Below are positions 17,709-27,782 of a DNA stretch of 64,000 nucleotides, in pieces (positions within the stretch are counted from its first letter, which is position 1; every line of letters starts with the position of its first letter). The DNA comes from Spongiibacter tropicus DSM 19543 (GTDB taxonomy: Bacteria; Pseudomonadota; Gammaproteobacteria; Pseudomonadales; Spongiibacteraceae), in contig NZ_ATUS01000001.1 in NCBI RefSeq assembly GCF_000420325.1, positions 748,463 to 812,462 of the forward strand, read 5' to 3'. The position numbers and the translations under genes are program-made. The notes under the pieces were generated by a model. The model was not told the origin of the DNA and did not search any database. It saw only the letters and a list, made by a program, of their open reading frames with translations.

Positions 17709-18802
17709 CACGCCTCGTCCGTCTCATCGTGGTCGTCGTCGAGAATAGCGAAGTCGCCCCCTTCCCGGTACCACTCGCTGCGCACATACCAGGCATGCAG
17801 ATAGGTCGCCATGACCTTGAGCACTGATGCCACCGGCAGCGCCAGCAATATCCCCAGAAAACCGAATAACTGTCCGCCGGCCAGCACGGCAAAAATGACC
17901 ATAACCGGATGCAGGCCAACCTTGTCGCCGACCAGCGTTGGCGTAAGGAAGACGCTCTCCAGTACTTGTCCGATTCCGAAGACGACAGCCACACCCAACA
18001 ACTGCCAGGAAAGATCAAACTGGAAATACGCTGCCAGCCCTGAGGCGGCGATACCCACAATAAAGCCCAGATAAGGCACGATACTGGCCAAGCCAGCCAT
18101 CAAACCCAGCACCAAGGCCAAATCCAGCCCCAGGATAAACAGGCCGATGGTATAAATAGCTCCCAGTGACAGCATGACCAGAAACTGCCCACGGGCAAAG
18201 GCGCCGAGAATATCGTCGCACTGCCTGGCCACCTCAACATACAGCGCCTCATGCGAACGCGGCAGCAATTTCCGGATCGCGGCAATCATCACATCCCAGT
18301 CGCGCAGCAGATAAAACGTCACAACAGGAATTAAGGTCAGGTTGGCGATCCACGCCATCAGCGCCAGGCCCGAGCCGCTGATCTTCTTCCACAGGTAGAC
18401 AAAGACACCACCCGCTGCACTCCAGTGCTTGCTGATGGCCTCTTTGGCCGTATCCATCGGCTGAGCCTGCTCGGGTAAATCCAGATACTCTCGTAGCCCG
18501 GGCAGCGCAGACTCCTGCACCCAGGCCACCAGATCGTATAGTCGCTGCACTAACAGCTGCGTCTGATCGAGCAGCAATGGCAGCGTAATCAGAATCATCA
18601 GCAGAGAGAAAAAGCTGAGGGAGCAAAAAACGATTACCACGGCGGCCGTGCGCCCTACCCCTCTCGCCTCAAGGCGATCTGCCAACGGATCCCCCATGTA
18701 GGCCAGCACTGCCGCGATGGCAAACGGCATCAGAATCGGACTCAGGGCATTGAGCAGCAGCCCCACCAACAGCAGTGCCGCCGCGACCCATACAAGGCGC
18801 AT
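17708..18802 (-). CDS. AI-2E family (PerM-like) membrane transporter
   Basis: This 364-residue polytopic inner-membrane protein of the AI-2E transporter family has N-terminal paired helices (LVWVAAALLLVGLLLNALSP and LMPFAIAAVLAYMGDPL). A soluble middle segment follows, then a C-terminal cluster of hydrophobic helices with GLASIVPYLGFIVG and FLGILLALPVASVLKV, typical of the family. AAAGG lies just upstream of the ATG at 18802; a GTG at 18808 is less well placed. It is encoded 8 nt after the DUF2066 gene and overlaps hda. Family members export quorum signals or act in Na+/H+ exchange; the substrate here is unknown. Confidence 0.88.
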   Translation of the reverse strand: MRLVWVAAALLLVGLLLNALSPILMPFAIAAVLAYMGDPLADRLEARGVGRTAAVVIVFCSLSFFSLLMILITLPLLLDQTQLLVQRLYDLVAWVQESALPGLREYLDLPEQAQPMDTAKEAISKHWSAAGGVFVYLWKKISGSGLALMAWIANLTLIPVVTFYLLRDWDVMIAAIRKLLPRSHEALYVEVARQCDDILGAFARGQFLVMLSLGAIYTIGLFILGLDLALVLGLMAGLASIVPYLGFIVGIAASGLAAYFQFDLSWQLLGVAVVFGIGQVLESVFLTPTLVGDKVGLHPVMVIFAVLAGGQLFGFLGILLALPVASVLKVMATYLHAWYVRSEWYREGGDFAILDDDHDETDEA

Positions 18803-18810
18803 ATTCACCT

Positions 18811-19893
18811 TTAACGCCGTCCCTGCCAGCGATAATAGGCCGTCACTGGCAGCGGCGCATTGCTCATTCGCTCGTCGAGCGACCGCTCACGAAGGCGACC
18901 GTCAAGTTGCAGAAAACGCTGCACTTTTTCCATATCACCGTTCAACACAAGGTCCAGCACCAATTCGTTACCCGACATCCACGCCGGGTTGGCATGCTTG
19001 ATCACCGCCAGAGACTCGAGATAGGTCACCATTTGCGCGTAATCCGCAAAGCTCTCCAGTCCGTCGATATGCACCAGCGTACCGCTGCCTTCCGCGCCGC
19101 CACCTGAGGTTTGTACGGCGTAACGCTGAGCCTGAAGATCCGCGACGCGATCAATTGCGCCAACCATAAATGATGCGTCATCACCATCGCTGTCGAAGCG
19201 CTGGGTATTATCACCATCCAGCAACACCCAACTGGCGAGCCACTGCCCACTGGATAGCCGCGTTGCCCTGCCCATCAGAACAAAAGGCGAACCGTAACGC
19301 TGCGACGCCTCTCGTACCTGATCGACGGACAGCGTCCACAGCGCGTCACTGCTGAGATTCGAGGCATCAACCAGATCAAACAGCGGCAACTGCAAGGCCA
19401 GCCCGCGACGCCGAACGTCGTCGCGCAGCTGCTGCTCAACATCTGCGGCAGCGCCAGACCCGACAAATTGCCGCCCTTCCTCAGTATCAACCAGCAGCCA
19501 AAGCAATACCGGGGGACGATTCGCCGACCACACGGGCAAGCCCGCGGACTGAAGCGCCGAATTCACCTGGCGGGGAGAAAATGCCATGTCCAACCACAAC
19601 TCACTGCCGCCATCTTCAGTGTCTTGGCGCTGATAGCGAAAACGCGTCAGAAAGGGTTCCGGGGATGACAAGGCCTCAACAATTGCAGGAGACTCAGCGG
19701 GGTTGCGATTCCCCGATACCCGAATCATCACCAGCTCCAACCCCTGCCCCGCCACCGTTCTACGGGCGTCGCGACTCTGATCGGCCACCGGCAGACGCAC
19801 GTCGTAGAGATTATCAACAATATCAGCGTGACTGCCGAGACTGCCCAGCAACAGCAGTAACAACAGCAGTGGTCGCGTCAGCGCAACTCTCAC
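18811..19893 (-). CDS. DUF2066 exported protein
   Basis: This protein of about 360 residues has a cleavable signal peptide (VALTRPLLLLLLLLGSLGSHA). The mature part begins DIVDNLYDVRLPVADQSRDAR, a hallmark of DUF2066. I chose the GTG at 19893 (GAGG about 10 nt upstream) because it places the signal peptide at the N-terminus; the frame extends to 20007 but that part is not protein-like. It is first in a DUF2066-permease-hda operon, divergent from purM, as in Pseudomonas. It is probably periplasmic. The function of the family is not established. Confidence 0.85.
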   Translation of the reverse strand: MRVALTRPLLLLLLLLGSLGSHADIVDNLYDVRLPVADQSRDARRTVAGQGLELVMIRVSGNRNPAESPAIVEALSSPEPFLTRFRYQRQDTEDGGSELWLDMAFSPRQVNSALQSAGLPVWSANRPPVLLWLLVDTEEGRQFVGSGAAADVEQQLRDDVRRRGLALQLPLFDLVDASNLSSDALWTLSVDQVREASQRYGSPFVLMGRATRLSSGQWLASWVLLDGDNTQRFDSDGDDASFMVGAIDRVADLQAQRYAVQTSGGGAEGSGTLVHIDGLESFADYAQMVTYLESLAVIKHANPAWMSGNELVLDLVLNGDMEKVQRFLQLDGRLRERSLDERMSNAPLPVTAYYRWQGRR

Positions 19894-20045
19894 AGTAGGT
19901 AAACCTCGCTCCCTGTATATGGCGCGACAGTGTAGCAAGCTGCAATAGCCAAGTCCTGAACTAGGCCAAAATTCCCGATTTAGCTGCTGAATTGCCACGC
20001 CAACCAAGCTAGAATAGCGCCCTCAAAATGGACAGCCAAGCGACT

Positions 20046-21095
20046 ATGACCGATACCAACAAGCCAAGCCTGAGTTACAAAGACGCTGGCGTCGACATCG
20101 ACGCTGGAGATGCCCTCGTTGAGCGGATAAAGGATGTTGCCAAGCGCACCCGCCGCCCGGAAGTCATGAGCGGCCTGGGAGGCTTTGGCGCACTCTGCCA
20201 ATTGCCCACCGGCTATAAAGAGCCCGTACTGGTGTCCGGCACCGACGGTGTGGGCACCAAGCTCAAGCTGGCCATGGATGTCGGCATTCACGACAGCATC
20301 GGCATCGACCTCGTCGCCATGTGCGTCAACGACCTGCTGGTCACCGGCGCCGAGCCACTGTTTTTCCTCGACTACTACGCCACCGGCAAACTCAATGTCG
20401 ATATCGCCAGCAGTGTTGTCACCGGCATCGGCAAAGGCTGCGAACAATCCGGCTGTGCGCTGGTCGGCGGCGAGACGGCGGAAATGCCCGGCATGTATGA
20501 AGGCGAAGATTACGATCTGGCCGGCTTCTGTGTGGGCGTGGTGGAAAAATCCGGCATTATCGACGGCAGCTCAGTACGCATCGGCGACAAACTGATCGGC
20601 ATCGCCTCATCCGGCCCCCACTCCAACGGCTACTCGCTGATTCGCAAAATTATTGATGTCAGTGGCGACCCGCTGGACAGCCCTTTTGGCGACAGCACGC
20701 TGGGCGAAACCCTGCTCGCACCGACGCGCATCTACGTGAAACCGGTGCTGAACATCATCAAGCAGTTCCAAGTGAATGCCCTGGCCCATATCACCGGCGG
20801 CGGCTTGCTGGAAAATATTCCCCGTGTTCTGCCCCGCAACACTCGCGCGGTGATCGACACCAATAGCTGGGAACAACCTGCCATCTTCGACTGGCTGCAA
20901 CAGCAGGGCAATGTCGAGTCGCGGGAAATGTACCGCACCTTTAACTGCGGCATTGGCATGGTCATGGCCGTTTCCGCCGACGAGGCGGACAGCATTCTCG
21001 ACATGCTGCGCCAGCACGGCGAGAACGCAACGGTTATCGGCAGCATTGAGGCCGCCGACGACGACCAGGAGCGCGTGGAACTGTCGGGCCTGTAA
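20046..21095 (+). CDS. purM: Phosphoribosylformylglycinamidine cyclo-ligase (AIR synthetase)
   Basis: PurM closes the imidazole ring using ATP, converting FGAM to AIR in de novo purine synthesis. The 349-residue protein starts [21 protein letters not shown], nearly identical in pattern to E. coli PurM, which fixes the start at 20046 rather than 20028. The family segments [36 protein letters not shown] and [14 protein letters not shown]-type ATP-binding stretches are present. purN follows after a single base. It is divergent from the DUF2066 operon. Confidence 0.97.
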   Translation: MTDTNKPSLSYKDAGVDIDAGDALVERIKDVAKRTRRPEVMSGLGGFGALCQLPTGYKEPVLVSGTDGVGTKLKLAMDVGIHDSIGIDLVAMCVNDLLVTGAEPLFFLDYYATGKLNVDIASSVVTGIGKGCEQSGCALVGGETAEMPGMYEGEDYDLAGFCVGVVEKSGIIDGSSVRIGDKLIGIASSGPHSNGYSLIRKIIDVSGDPLDSPFGDSTLGETLLAPTRIYVKPVLNIIKQFQVNALAHITGGGLLENIPRVLPRNTRAVIDTNSWEQPAIFDWLQQQGNVESREMYRTFNCGIGMVMAVSADEADSILDMLRQHGENATVIGSIEAADDDQERVELSGL

Positions 21096-21096
21096 G

Positions 21097-21750
21097 ATGG
21101 CCTGTCGTATTGTCGTACTGATTTCCGGCGGCGGCTCCAATCTGCAATCGCTGATTGATGCCGCGCAGTCGGATCAACTTGCCGGCGGCAGCGTTGTTGC
21201 CGTCATCAGCAACAAGGCCGAAGCGGGTGGGCTAGAACGCGCCCGCGCCGCAGGCATTTCCACCGCTTGCATTGCCCACGGCGACTTCGACAGCCGCGAG
21301 TCCTTCGATGACGCCCTCAAAACGGAAATAGACCGATACCAACCGGATCTGGTCATTCTGGCAGGCTTCATGCGCATCCTCACGCCCGGCTTTGTCCGCC
21401 ACTACCTGGGACGTCTGCTCAATATCCACCCGTCCCTGCTGCCCAAGTACCCCGGACTCCACACTCACCAGCGCGCACTGGACGCTGGCGACCCCGAGGC
21501 TGGCGCCACGGTTCACTTTGTTACCGAAGAATTGGACGGCGGACCGCCGGTATTACAGGCAAAAGTACCAGTTTGCGATGGCGATACTGCTGCAACTCTT
21601 GCCGACAAGGTCCTGTCCAAAGAGCATCGCATCTACCCATTGGCAGCCCGCTGGTTCGCCGAGGGCAGACTGACTCTGGAAAACTCAAAGGCGGTACTCG
21701 ATGGCACAATTCTTCCGCAAAACGGCATCTTGTTCGACGACCTCCCTTAA
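21097..21750 (+). CDS. purN: Phosphoribosylglycinamide formyltransferase
   Basis: PurN transfers a formyl group from 10-formyl-THF to GAR in purine synthesis. The 217-residue protein has the N-terminal GAR-binding loop SGGGSNLQ. The catalytic region INIHPSLLPKYPGLHTH carries the Asn and His, and the downstream Asp is in VTEELDGGP. The start is one base after the purM stop, showing coupling. The C-terminal 50 nt overlap the DUF3108 gene in another frame. Confidence 0.97.
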   Translation: MACRIVVLISGGGSNLQSLIDAAQSDQLAGGSVVAVISNKAEAGGLERARAAGISTACIAHGDFDSRESFDDALKTEIDRYQPDLVILAGFMRILTPGFVRHYLGRLLNIHPSLLPKYPGLHTHQRALDAGDPEAGATVHFVTEELDGGPPVLQAKVPVCDGDTAATLADKVLSKEHRIYPLAARWFAEGRLTLENSKAVLDGTILPQNGILFDDLP

Positions 21751-22459
21751 AGGCGTCATCACGAAGGGCATCGCGCTTTTCCTGCTGACCGTGACAAGTG
21801 CGGCAGCCAGCCACGCCGGAGACACTGGCGCTTTACAAGCCTACACAGCCAAATACCAACTGACGAACGGCGCGCTGGCCGCAACCGCTGAACGCACATT
21901 GCGCAAGGAAGGCGACCACTGGCGGCTCAGCCAGAATGCCAGCGTCTTGTTTCTCAAGGTCGACGAAGAGAGCCTGATTGAAGAAGTCGACGGCGCGCTG
22001 CGCCCGCTGTCTTACCAGTATCACAACAATCTTCGCAGTAAGAGCGATCAGAATTTTGTCTTTGACTGGCAGGCTGGGCGCGTGTCCGACAAAGAGGCGC
22101 GCCGCCCCTGGGAAAAAGCACTCAAGAGCGGCTATCAGGATCAACTGAGTTCACAGCTGGCCTTGCGCCATGCGCTGATCACCGGGACCTTTGACGAAAG
22201 TCTGGAGCAAACGCTGGTAGCCAAAAAAGGCAAGATTAAAACCTACTCGCTCACCCGCCTCGGCGAAGAGCGTTTGGAAACGGCCATCGGCGCGCTGGAC
22301 ACGGTCAAACTGCATCGACAGCGGCCGGGCAGCAGCAGCGAGGCCACCCTGTGGCTGGCGCCGTCACTCAATTACATGATTGTCAAAATGGAGCAGATCG
22401 ACGATGACGAGCGCTATGCATTGGAACTGCTCAGTGTCGACCTGCAAGGCGATAAATAA
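21701..22459 (+). CDS. DUF3108 exported protein
   Basis: This 252-residue protein has an extended N-terminal region and a signal peptide (ITKGIALFLLTVTSAAASHA). The mature beta-rich part, with AYTAKYQLTNGALAATAERTL and LLSVDLQGDK, is typical of DUF3108. It overlaps purN by 50 nt and follows it in an operon, the same order as in Pseudomonas. It probably acts in the periplasm. The role is unknown despite wide conservation. Confidence 0.87.
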   Translation: MAQFFRKTASCSTTSLKGVITKGIALFLLTVTSAAASHAGDTGALQAYTAKYQLTNGALAATAERTLRKEGDHWRLSQNASVLFLKVDEESLIEEVDGALRPLSYQYHNNLRSKSDQNFVFDWQAGRVSDKEARRPWEKALKSGYQDQLSSQLALRHALITGTFDESLEQTLVAKKGKIKTYSLTRLGEERLETAIGALDTVKLHRQRPGSSSEATLWLAPSLNYMIVKMEQIDDDERYALELLSVDLQGDK

Positions 22460-22460
22460 A

Positions 22461-22480
22461 TAGCGCGTCACCGCGCGCTA
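22461..22480. other. Hairpin between convergent genes
   Basis: TAGCGCG and CGCGCTA form a perfect 7-bp stem with a 6-nt loop in the 27-nt gap between the DUF3108 gene and dcd. There is no T-tract, so it may be a weak bidirectional terminator or an RNA-stabilising stem. Confidence 0.4.
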
Positions 22481-22486
22481 CCACCA

Positions 22487-23053
22487 TCAGGTTTTAGGCA
22501 GTGTTACGCCCTTTTGCCCCTGGTACTTCCCGCCGCGGTCGCGATAGCTGGTTTCACAAATCTCGTCGGATTCAAAGAACAGCATCTGCGCCACACCTTC
22601 ATTGGCATAAATTTTTGCCGGCAGCGTGGTGGTATTGGAAAACTCCAAGGTCACATGACCTTCCCATTCCGGCTCTAACGGCGTGACATTGACGATTATG
22701 CCGCAGCGAGCATAAGTCGACTTACCCAGACACACGGTCAACACACTGCGCGGAATGCGGAAGTATTCCACGGTGCGCGCCAGTGCAAACGAATTCGGGG
22801 GAATAATGCAGTAGTCCCCGGTAATGTTCACAAAACTGCGCTCATCGAAAGCCTTGGGATCAACGGTGGCAGAGTAGGTATTGGTGAACACCTTGAATTC
22901 GTTCGCACAACGCACATCGTAACCATAGCTCGAGGTGCCGTAGGAAATAATCTTGCTGCCATCCTGCTCACGCACCTGACCGGGCTCAAAGGGCTCAATC
23001 ATGCCCTCGGACTCCGCCATGCGACGAATCCACTTGTCTGATTTAATCGCCAT
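22487..23053 (-). CDS. dcd: dCTP deaminase
   Basis: The enzyme deaminates dCTP to dUTP, the main route to dTMP in many gammaproteobacteria. The 188-residue protein has [13 protein letters not shown] near residues 40-52. The active-site/nucleotide region [31 protein letters not shown] contains the catalytic Glu. The C-terminal lid ends in [20 protein letters not shown] stands 4 nt before the ATG at 23053, which sets the start. It follows apbC with a 36-nt gap and is probably co-transcribed, an arrangement also seen in Pseudomonas. Confidence 0.96.
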   Translation of the reverse strand: MAIKSDKWIRRMAESEGMIEPFEPGQVREQDGSKIISYGTSSYGYDVRCANEFKVFTNTYSATVDPKAFDERSFVNITGDYCIIPPNSFALARTVEYFRIPRSVLTVCLGKSTYARCGIIVNVTPLEPEWEGHVTLEFSNTTTLPAKIYANEGVAQMLFFESDEICETSYRDRGGKYQGQKGVTLPKT

Positions 23054-23089
23054 ATTGCTCCTCTGCACCGCCCCAGGGCGGCTTCTTTA

Positions 23090-24160
23090 TTAATCGTCGC
23101 TGATAGAAATACTGGGCGCCGCGTCGCTGTGCCGCGAGCGTTTGGCCAGTGCGGCAGCCATATTCAAGGCCACATCGCGGTAAAGCCCCGCCGCCTCGCC
23201 ATCGGGATCAGCCACCATCACCGGCTGTCCACTGTCAGCCTGTTCGCGAATCTGCAGCGACAGCGGCAGTGCACCAAGCATCGGCACCCCGTATTCCGCC
23301 GCAATGGCATCGCCGCCGCCCTCACCGAAAATATGCTCCGCATGACCACACTGGCTGCAGATGTGAACCGCCATGTTTTCCACGACACCCAGCACCGGTA
23401 CAGACACTTTCGAGAACATTTCAATGCCTTTTTTGGCATCCAGCAGGGCAATGTCCTGGGGCGTTGTCACGATCACAGCACCGGCCAGCGGCACTTTCTG
23501 CGACAGCGTCAGCTGAATATCACCGGTTCCCGGCGGCATATCAATAATCAGATAATCCAGATCCTGCCAGTATGTCTGGTTCAGTAGCTGTTGCAGGGCA
23601 CCGCTGGCCATCGGACCACGCCATACCATGGGCGTTTTCTCGGTCACCAGATAGGCCATCGACATGGACTGCAAGCCGTGAGCCTCAACGGGCAACAGAT
23701 GTTGACTGCCGTATTGCTTGGGCCTGGTGCCAGACGCAACGCCGAGCATCATCTGCACGCTGGGGCCGTAAATATCGGCATCCAGCAAGCCGACTCGCGC
23801 GCCCTCCGCAGCGAGGGCCAGCGCGAGATTCACCGAAGTGGTCGACTTGCCGACACCGCCCTTGCCCGAGGCCACGGCAATAATATTGCGGACGTTGGCC
23901 ATGGCCGGCGCGGATTCACTGCCCTGATGCGAAGCAACGCGCCAGCCTACCGATACCGCGCACTCCAAGCCCTGCTCGGCGAGCCTGGACTGCAGAAAAT
24001 CCTGGTACTGCTGTTGCTGACGACGCGCCGGAAACCCCAGCACCACTTCGCAGGCACCCTGCTCCACCGGCCCCACGTCGGCCAGCTCCGCCAGCGGGGA
24101 ACTCAAACCGGGCAGCACTGCTGCCAGCAGACATTCGCGTATCGCCTGTTCTGCGTGCAC
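23090..24160 (-). CDS. apbC: Iron-sulfur cluster carrier ApbC/Mrp
   Basis: This 356-residue P-loop ATPase carries Fe-S clusters to apo-proteins. It has an N-terminal MIP18/DUF59-like domain (1-85) and a deviant Walker A ASGKGGVGKSTTSVNLA (about 97-113). The segment DADIYGPSVQ and the C-terminal CSQCGH, whose CxxC holds the bridging cluster, are also present. The start is GTG at 24160 with AGGAG 7 nt upstream. It is divergent from metG and upstream of dcd. Confidence 0.95.
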   Translation of the reverse strand: MHAEQAIRECLLAAVLPGLSSPLAELADVGPVEQGACEVVLGFPARRQQQQYQDFLQSRLAEQGLECAVSVGWRVASHQGSESAPAMANVRNIIAVASGKGGVGKSTTSVNLALALAAEGARVGLLDADIYGPSVQMMLGVASGTRPKQYGSQHLLPVEAHGLQSMSMAYLVTEKTPMVWRGPMASGALQQLLNQTYWQDLDYLIIDMPPGTGDIQLTLSQKVPLAGAVIVTTPQDIALLDAKKGIEMFSKVSVPVLGVVENMAVHICSQCGHAEHIFGEGGGDAIAAEYGVPMLGALPLSLQIREQADSGQPVMVADPDGEAAGLYRDVALNMAAALAKRSRHSDAAPSISISDD

Positions 24161-24372
24161 TCGTTACTCCTGAATCGCCGGGCCTGCAACACAAACCCTA
24201 AAAGCCGTAATTAAGGCGGCGAGTATACGCCGCCACCTTAGCGCTCACAACGGCCCAACGGATGCGCCCTGGCGCCAAAAACGCTATAGTATCGCGCCCC
24301 ATACCGGCACTCGCCACCACCACGCCATGCGAGAAGCCGAGTTCATTACGCTTTGAAAAGTAAAGGATTAGC

Positions 24373-26403
24373 ATGTCGCGCAAGATTCTGGTCACCAGTG
24401 CCCTGCCCTACGCCAACGGCCCACTTCACCTCGGCCACTTGCTGGAATCCATCCAGACAGACATCTGGGTGCGCTTTCAGCAGCTGCGCGGCAATGACTG
24501 CGTTTACCTCTGCGCCGACGATGCCCACGGCACGGCCATTATGCTGACCGCTGAAAAACTGGGTATCACCCCGGAAGAACAAATTGCGCGGGTGAAAGCC
24601 GAACATGAGCGGGATCTGGACGGTTTCCTGATTCGTTTCAACAACTACTACAGCACCCATTCTCCAGAGTGCCAACACTACTCTGAAGAAATCTACAAAC
24701 GCCTGGATGCCAACGGTCATATTGAACGCCGGGAAATCACTCAGCTTTTCGATCCCGAAAAACAGCTGTTTCTTGCCGATCGCTACATCAAAGGCGTGTG
24801 CCCCAAGTGCAAGGCCGACGACCAGTACGGCGATAACTGCGAAGTCTGCGGCGCCACCTACACCCCCGCAGAGCTAATCAATCCGCGTTCGGCAATTTCC
24901 GGCGCCACCCCGGTTGAAAAGGCCTCAACCCATTACTTCTTCAAACTCGCCGAGTTTGAACAGCTACTGCGAGACTGGACCAGCAGCGATAGCCTGCAGC
25001 CACAGATCGCCAATAAACTCCGCGAGTGGCTGGACGCCGGCCTGCAAAGCTGGGATATCTCCCGCGACGCGCCCTACTTTGGCTTCGAGATTCCCGGCGC
25101 ACCCGGCAAATATTTCTACGTGTGGCTGGACGCCCCCATCGGCTATATGGCGAGCTGCGCCAACTGGTGCGCACGCGAAGGCCGCAGTTTCGATGAGTAC
25201 TGGGCCAAAGATTCCAGCGCCGAGCTGTACCACTTTATCGGCAAAGACATTATCAATTTCCACGGTCTATTCTGGCCCGCCATGCTCGATTCAGCGGGTT
25301 TCCGCAAACCGACCGCGATCTACGCTCACGGCTTCCTGACCGTCAATGGCAAAAAGATGTCCAAGTCGCGCGGCACCTTTATCAAGGCGGAAACCTATCT
25401 CAAACACCTTCCGGCCGAGTACCTGCGCTACTACTTTGCCGCCAAGCTGTCAGGGGCCGTCGACGATATCGACCTCAACCTGGGAGATTTCACCCAGCGC
25501 GTGAATTCGGATCTGATCGGCAAACTGGTCAACATCGCCAGCCGCAGCGCCAAATTTGTGCACAAAGGCAATAACGGCAAACTCAGCGCCGAACTGCACA
25601 ACGCCGAATTGTGGTCGCAGGTCATCGGTGCCGCCGACACCATCGCCGCGCACCTGGAAAACCGGGATTACGGCAAAGCGGTTCGTGACATCATGGGCCT
25701 GGCAGACGCGACGAACGAATACTTCGATGCCTGCGAACCCTGGAAACTGGCCAAGACCGACGACGGCGCTGCCGAAGCCGCCGCCGTGGCCTCACAGTGC
25801 CTGAACAATTTCCGGGTGCTGGCCACTTACCTCGCGCCCGTGCTGCCGAAACTGGCGGAACAGGTCGAAGCCTTCCTTAACGTCAAACTGAGTTGGGAAG
25901 GCCCGTTCGAGCCACTGCTCGATCACCCCATTGAGAACTTCAAAGCCATGATGGGCCGTGTCGACCCCAAAGTCGTCGATGCCATGGTTGAGGACAGCCG
26001 CCAATCCATCGCCGCGGCGGAACCCAAGACAAGTAAGAGCGAGGCGCCCAAAAACAACGTCGACGCCATTGCCGACACGATTGAATTTCCGGATTTTGCC
26101 AAAATTGACCTGCGTGTTGCCGAGATTATCGACGCACAGGCCGTAGAGGGTGCCGACAAGCTGCTGCAGTTGACGCTAAGCCTCGGTGAACTTGGCCAGC
26201 GCCAGGTATTCTCCGGCATTAAATCTGCTTACAGCCCGGAACAGTTGGTCGGCCGACTGACCGTACTGGTCGCCAACCTGGCACCGCGCAAAATGCGCTT
26301 CGGCGTCTCCGAGGGGATGGTACTGGCGGCAGGCCCCGGCGGCAGCGAGATATGGCTGCTGAATCCGGATGATGGCGCCAAACCGGGGATGCGCATCCAA
26401 TAA
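24373..26403 (+). CDS. metG: Methionyl-tRNA synthetase
   Basis: This 676-residue class I synthetase charges tRNA-Met. The HIGH-type motif is PLHLGHLLE near residues 17-25. The zinc knuckle is [17 protein letters not shown], the KMSKS loop is [10 protein letters not shown], and the anticodon-binding helix bundle follows. A C-terminal EMAP-II/tRNA-binding dimerisation domain (about 570-676) starts [13 protein letters not shown]. The length matches the E. coli long form. AAGGA lies 7 nt before the ATG. Confidence 0.97.
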   Translation: MSRKILVTSALPYANGPLHLGHLLESIQTDIWVRFQQLRGNDCVYLCADDAHGTAIMLTAEKLGITPEEQIARVKAEHERDLDGFLIRFNNYYSTHSPECQHYSEEIYKRLDANGHIERREITQLFDPEKQLFLADRYIKGVCPKCKADDQYGDNCEVCGATYTPAELINPRSAISGATPVEKASTHYFFKLAEFEQLLRDWTSSDSLQPQIANKLREWLDAGLQSWDISRDAPYFGFEIPGAPGKYFYVWLDAPIGYMASCANWCAREGRSFDEYWAKDSSAELYHFIGKDIINFHGLFWPAMLDSAGFRKPTAIYAHGFLTVNGKKMSKSRGTFIKAETYLKHLPAEYLRYYFAAKLSGAVDDIDLNLGDFTQRVNSDLIGKLVNIASRSAKFVHKGNNGKLSAELHNAELWSQVIGAADTIAAHLENRDYGKAVRDIMGLADATNEYFDACEPWKLAKTDDGAAEAAAVASQCLNNFRVLATYLAPVLPKLAEQVEAFLNVKLSWEGPFEPLLDHPIENFKAMMGRVDPKVVDAMVEDSRQSIAAAEPKTSKSEAPKNNVDAIADTIEFPDFAKIDLRVAEIIDAQAVEGADKLLQLTLSLGELGQRQVFSGIKSAYSPEQLVGRLTVLVANLAPRKMRFGVSEGMVLAAGPGGSEIWLLNPDDGAKPGMRIQ

Positions 26404-26432
26404 ACGCTTATCGCCGTAGCCGATAAGCGTTT
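26402..26432 (+). terminator. Hairpin terminator after metG
   Basis: A perfect 12-bp stem (AAACGCTTATCG/CGATAAGCGTTT) with a 7-nt loop starts on the last base of the metG stop codon. The T-tract is short (TTTGTGG), so termination may be partial. Confidence 0.65.
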
Positions 26433-26556
26433 GTGGATTAAAAGATTTTAAATTGAACACTTGATCGAAATAAAATAGCATTTCGATTTATAACAACCAG
26501 CGGCCGGCTTCCATCCTGGAAGTACGGCTGTGAAATCACGGACAGAGGCAACGGCT

Positions 26557-27135
26557 TTGCTTGCGGATTACTCAATACTGCTATTGGGCGCCATTCTGGT
26601 TAACAACTTCGTGTTGGTCCAGTTCCTGGGCTTGTGCCCCTTTATGGGGGTATCGGGCAAGCTGGAAACCGCTATTGGCATGTCCAGCGCCACCACCTTC
26701 GTACTGACGCTGGCATCGATCTGCAGCTGGATGACCTACGAGTGGCTGCTGGAGCCGCTTGGCCTGGAGTACCTGCGTACCATCACCTTTATTCTGGTGA
26801 TTGCCGTGGTGGTTCAGTTCACCGAAATGGTCGTACGTAAAACCAGCCCTCTTTTATATAAAGTTCTCGGGGTTTTCCTGCCGCTGATCACCACAAACTG
26901 TGCAGTTCTCGGCGTTGCCCTGCTCAATATCAACAAAGAGCACAGCTTCGTGGAGTCCGCCTTGTACGGCTTTGGCGCCGCTGCGGGCTTTTCCATGGTA
27001 TTGGTGCTGTTTGCCGCAATGCGCGAACGCATTGCTGTCGCGGATGTGCCGATGCCATTTAAAGGTGCTGCCGTGGGCATGGTCACCGCAGGCCTGATGT
27101 CGCTGGCCTTTATGGGCTTTGCCGGCCTGGTATAG
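26557..27135 (+). CDS. rnfA: Rnf electron-transport complex subunit A
   Basis: RnfA is an inner-membrane subunit of the Rnf (Rsx) complex, which couples ferredoxin-NAD electron flow to ion transport. The six-helix protein has [28 protein letters not shown], with the conserved Cys that helps hold a membrane Fe-S cluster with RnfE, and [13 protein letters not shown]. The frame is open from a GTG at 26530. The TTG at 26557 has AGAGG 8 nt upstream and gives an N-terminus ([16 protein letters not shown]) and length (192) like E. coli RsxA, so I prefer it. It is the first gene of rnfABCDGE. Confidence 0.93.
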   Translation: MLADYSILLLGAILVNNFVLVQFLGLCPFMGVSGKLETAIGMSSATTFVLTLASICSWMTYEWLLEPLGLEYLRTITFILVIAVVVQFTEMVVRKTSPLLYKVLGVFLPLITTNCAVLGVALLNINKEHSFVESALYGFGAAAGFSMVLVLFAAMRERIAVADVPMPFKGAAVGMVTAGLMSLAFMGFAGLV

Positions 27136-27147
27136 CGGAGAGCTGTG

Positions 27148-27753
27148 ATGATTGAACTTGTCAGCCAACACCCTTTCGCGGCCGCCCTGCTGTCCCTGCT
27201 GAGTCTCGGACTGGTTTTTGGCGCACTGCTGGGCTTCGCCTCGGTGAAATTCAAAACGGAAGGCGACCCCATTGCGGATCAAATCGAGTCCCTGCTCCCG
27301 CAAACCCAGTGTGGTCAATGTGGCTACCCCGGCTGCCGTCCCTACGCCGAAGCCATTGCCAATGGCGACGAAATCAACAAATGCCCGCCCGGCGGTGAAG
27401 CTACCATCGCCGCGCTGGCCGACCTGCTCGGCGTTGAAGCCAAACCACTGGATGCCGCCGAAGAGTCTGTTCCCTCCGTGGCGTTTATCCGCGAAGAGGA
27501 ATGTATTGGCTGCACCAAGTGTATTCAGGCCTGTCCGGTGGACGCCATTCTAGGCTCGGCGAAACACATGCATACGGTTATCGCCAGCGAATGCACTGGC
27601 TGCGACCTCTGTGTTGAGCCTTGCCCGGTGGACTGCATTGAGATGCGCCCCATCGAAACCACACTGCAAACCTGGCATTGGGATAAACCGACACCAACCG
27701 AAGACCTGATTGCCAGTGATCGCCAGGACAGCACGTCCTCTGCAGCGGCCTGA
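27148..27753 (+). CDS. rnfB: Rnf complex subunit B, multi-cluster ferredoxin
   Basis: This 201-residue peripheral Fe-S subunit has an N-terminal membrane anchor ([21 protein letters not shown]). A 4Fe-4S domain of the CGQCGYPGC type follows (about 53-75). Two ferredoxin motifs, [16 protein letters not shown] and [16 protein letters not shown], complete the electron path. ATG 27148 has GGAG 7 nt upstream; a GTG three bases earlier is less likely. It passes electrons between soluble donors and the membrane subunits. Confidence 0.95.
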   Translation: MIELVSQHPFAAALLSLLSLGLVFGALLGFASVKFKTEGDPIADQIESLLPQTQCGQCGYPGCRPYAEAIANGDEINKCPPGGEATIAALADLLGVEAKPLDAAEESVPSVAFIREEECIGCTKCIQACPVDAILGSAKHMHTVIASECTGCDLCVEPCPVDCIEMRPIETTLQTWHWDKPTPTEDLIASDRQDSTSSAAA

Positions 27754-27782
27754 TTCAACGCGTTCCGGGGTAAGCACGCATA

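Noticed and set aside
24161-24372. Riboswitch or T-box ahead of metG
   Set aside because: The 212-nt divergent gap has no recognisable SAM-riboswitch or T-box core; it only holds a TATAGT hexamer (24285-24290) that could be a -10 element.
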